A DNA stretch of 35,156 nt from JALTDM01 sp964421355 (lineage in GTDB: Bacteria; Bacteroidota; Bacteroidia; Bacteroidales; JALTDM01). The number at the start of each line of letters is the position of its first letter. Position 1 is the first letter of the stretch. Shown here in pieces: positions 33,702 through 35,156 of the stretch. The stretch spans positions 1 to 35,156 of the forward strand of contig CAYQWX010000016.1 in the NCBI GenBank assembly GCA_964421355.1, read 5' to 3'. Position numbers and translations under genes: made by a program. Under the pieces are notes generated by a model. The model did no database searches. It was not told the origin of the DNA and was given only the letters and a program-made list of their open reading frames with translations.

Positions 33702-34978
33702 AACATATTTTCTTTTATTCAGCAATTATAAGTATCGTATTATCTTGTACCAACACAAAAACAAAGCATAATATTTCTCAATATAAAGACACTAATTATG
33801 TTAGTAGCTCTAATAAGAATATTACAAATAATAAACCTGTAATATTTTCTATCAAACCTGATACAGTATATAAATCTATAAAATCAAACACTGTAAATTC
33901 ATATTCTTATAGCATATATTTACCTTCCACTTCTGGCACAGGCAAACATCCCGTATTAGCATTATTTGACCCTCATGCTGACGGAAAATTACCAATAGAA
34001 AAATATAAATCTTTGGCAAAAAAATTTGGGTTTGTTCTCATTGCCAGTAATAACTCTCAAAACGGTCTCTCAGGAAATGATTACTATTCAATTTTACATG
34101 CCTTTTATAATGATTTAATTACACAATTTTCAAACTACATAGATACTTCAAGAATGTTTTGTGGAGGTTTCTCCGGAGGCGGTAGAGTAGCTTCCATGTT
34201 TGCATACACATACAAATTGCCTGTGGTAATTTCTTGTGGTGCAGGAGTTTCAAATCCTCAAACAATCAAATTTGACTTTTTAGGATTTGTAGGCAATGAA
34301 GACTTCAATTTTGTAGAATTATATCAATTACAAGATTTTCTAAATAAAAATACTAATTATAACCATTTTGTAGAATTTTTCAACGGAATACACGAATGGC
34401 CTGATACAAACGTATTTGCTGACGCCTTTTATTACCTTGATTTTTATATGATGCGTCACAATAAACTTGAAAAAGATAACAATATAATCTCTTCTTTTAT
34501 AAATAAAGTAAATAACCAAATATCAAATACTAAATCGGCTTGGAAAAAAGCTAATCTATTAAACAAAAAAATAGCTTTTTTATCCGGCTTAACAGATTTA
34601 AAGGAAGAATACAAAGCCTTATCAACACTTCATGCATCTAATAAATATAAACAAGAAATAGAACAACTAAATGAAACCTTGCAAGAAGAAAAAAGATTAC
34701 AACAAGCTTATGCTTCGGTACTTCTGGAAAAACCTACAGATTGGTGGAAAAAGAAAATATCAGAATTCGATAAAAAAATAAAAAAAAGCTCCACCCAAAA
34801 AGTTTTAATGTATAAAAGACTAAAAAACTATTTAAGTCTTGCTATCTACATGAGTATCACTCATTACCTAAAAACAGGAAATATACTATATGCTTCTCAG
34901 TTATTAGACATATATAAGATAGTTGATCCCCAAAATAAAGAAATTCCAAATCTGGAAAAAGAAATTAAACAAGAATAA
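33698..34978 (+). CDS. lipoprotein with alpha/beta-hydrolase-like domain and helical C-terminal part
   Basis: A 426-residue lipoprotein (MKHIFFYSAIISIVLSC, lipobox IVLSC). After a Ser/Asn/Lys-rich linker, residues about 60-255 look like an alpha/beta hydrolase. There is a strand HPVLALFDPHADG, the nucleophile elbow CGGFSGGGR with Ser159, a likely acid Asp202 (FVGNEDFNF) and His232 in FNGIHEWPDT, an arrangement like the esterase/polyhydroxybutyrate depolymerase families. Residues about 260-426 are Lys-rich helices, TPR-like or coiled coil. The substrate is unknown; a periplasmic or surface esterase or peptidase is possible. It starts in an ATGA overlap with msrA. No signal beyond the stop identifies further operon members. 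Confidence 0.72.
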   Translation: MKHIFFYSAIISIVLSCTNTKTKHNISQYKDTNYVSSSNKNITNNKPVIFSIKPDTVYKSIKSNTVNSYSYSIYLPSTSGTGKHPVLALFDPHADGKLPIEKYKSLAKKFGFVLIASNNSQNGLSGNDYYSILHAFYNDLITQFSNYIDTSRMFCGGFSGGGRVASMFAYTYKLPVVISCGAGVSNPQTIKFDFLGFVGNEDFNFVELYQLQDFLNKNTNYNHFVEFFNGIHEWPDTNVFADAFYYLDFYMMRHNKLEKDNNIISSFINKVNNQISNTKSAWKKANLLNKKIAFLSGLTDLKEEYKALSTLHASNKYKQEIEQLNETLQEEKRLQQAYASVLLEKPTDWWKKKISEFDKKIKKSSTQKVLMYKRLKNYLSLAIYMSITHYLKTGNILYASQLLDIYKIVDPQNKEIPNLEKEIKQE

Positions 34979-35156
34979 AAAATTATTATTCACACAAAAT
35001 ACTACACAGGGTATCTCTAATTTAGTTTTGATACTGCTTTTGTATTAACACCACAGTTTTCTTTGCCACATTTCTTTTCTAAAAAGAAAACGGGAAGCAG
35101 CATCGTTCGGAAGCCTTTGCTTTGTCACTACAAAAGATAAACAACAAAAAACAAAA
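34979..35156. other. right-edge intergenic segment
   Basis: No gene is assigned. On the minus strand a short open frame reads KKCGKENCGVNTKAVSKLN before a stop (encoded within about 35010-35070), without a start codon. The segment around 35081-35130 is more G/C-rich than its surroundings (CGGGAAGCAGCATCG). It may be the end of another gene or an intergenic repeat. No terminator was found for the preceding lipoprotein gene. Confidence 0.3.

Noticed and set aside
1..35156. CRISPR arrays, insertion sequences, integrases, phage genes
   Set aside because: No regular spaced repeats, transposase or integrase motifs were seen; the tail-spike-like protein is linked to secretion genes rather than phage genes.

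Overview
The window looks like a chromosomal segment of a low-GC member of the Bacteroidota (Bacteroidetes), roughly one third G+C by eye. The evidence is type IX secretion system (T9SS) hardware and cargo: a PorP/SprF-family protein, a type B (gliding-type) C-terminal sorting domain, and a type A sorting domain on a subtilase. Many lipoproteins are present, Shine-Dalgarno sites are largely absent, and promoter-like sites fit the Bacteroidetes -7 consensus TAnnTTTG. No CRISPR array, insertion sequence, prophage or plasmid feature was seen. The order or genus cannot be fixed from this sequence.

Layout. 1-680: two class II tRNA-Ser genes (GCU and CGA) on the minus strand, each with a -7-like box. 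681-5842: a plus-strand cluster of a thioredoxin-like lipoprotein, a GDPD-like lipoprotein with an altered active site, and a large FAD/Fe-S oxidoreductase fusion. 6009-7630: an ALDH7-type aldehyde dehydrogenase (minus) with a clear terminator. 7953-12971: a tight plus-strand run of rpe, a small lipoprotein, yidD, an OmpA-family protein and a T9SS-targeted subtilase.

12976-22397: a minus-strand surface-glycan block. It holds a GT4 glycosyltransferase, a second glycosyltransferase-like protein, then pseB-pseC-pseF-pseG-sulfotransferase-wbqC-like-pseI. These encode conversion of UDP-GlcNAc to CMP-pseudaminic acid, except that no recognisable PseH acetyltransferase is present. A WbqC-family protein and a sulfotransferase sit inside the operon instead.

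22473-27855: a minus-strand three-gene unit. Its first gene encodes a glycine-rich tail-spike-like secreted protein, the second a large adhesin with seven Ig-like repeats and a type B sorting domain, and the third the PorP/SprF partner. 28005-34978: mostly housekeeping plus-strand genes (DUF4177-like, lipoprotein, rlmD, trxB, udk, a 3'-5' exonuclease, msrA and an alpha/beta-hydrolase-like lipoprotein). Between rlmD and trxB lies the decayed tail of a T9SS cargo gene on the minus strand.

The most interesting parts are the pseudaminic acid cluster with its non-standard members, placed next to a secreted-adhesin unit that could carry or share the glycan, and the tail-spike-like/adhesin/PorP unit itself. 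Both are combinations of known families. Functional links between them are inference.
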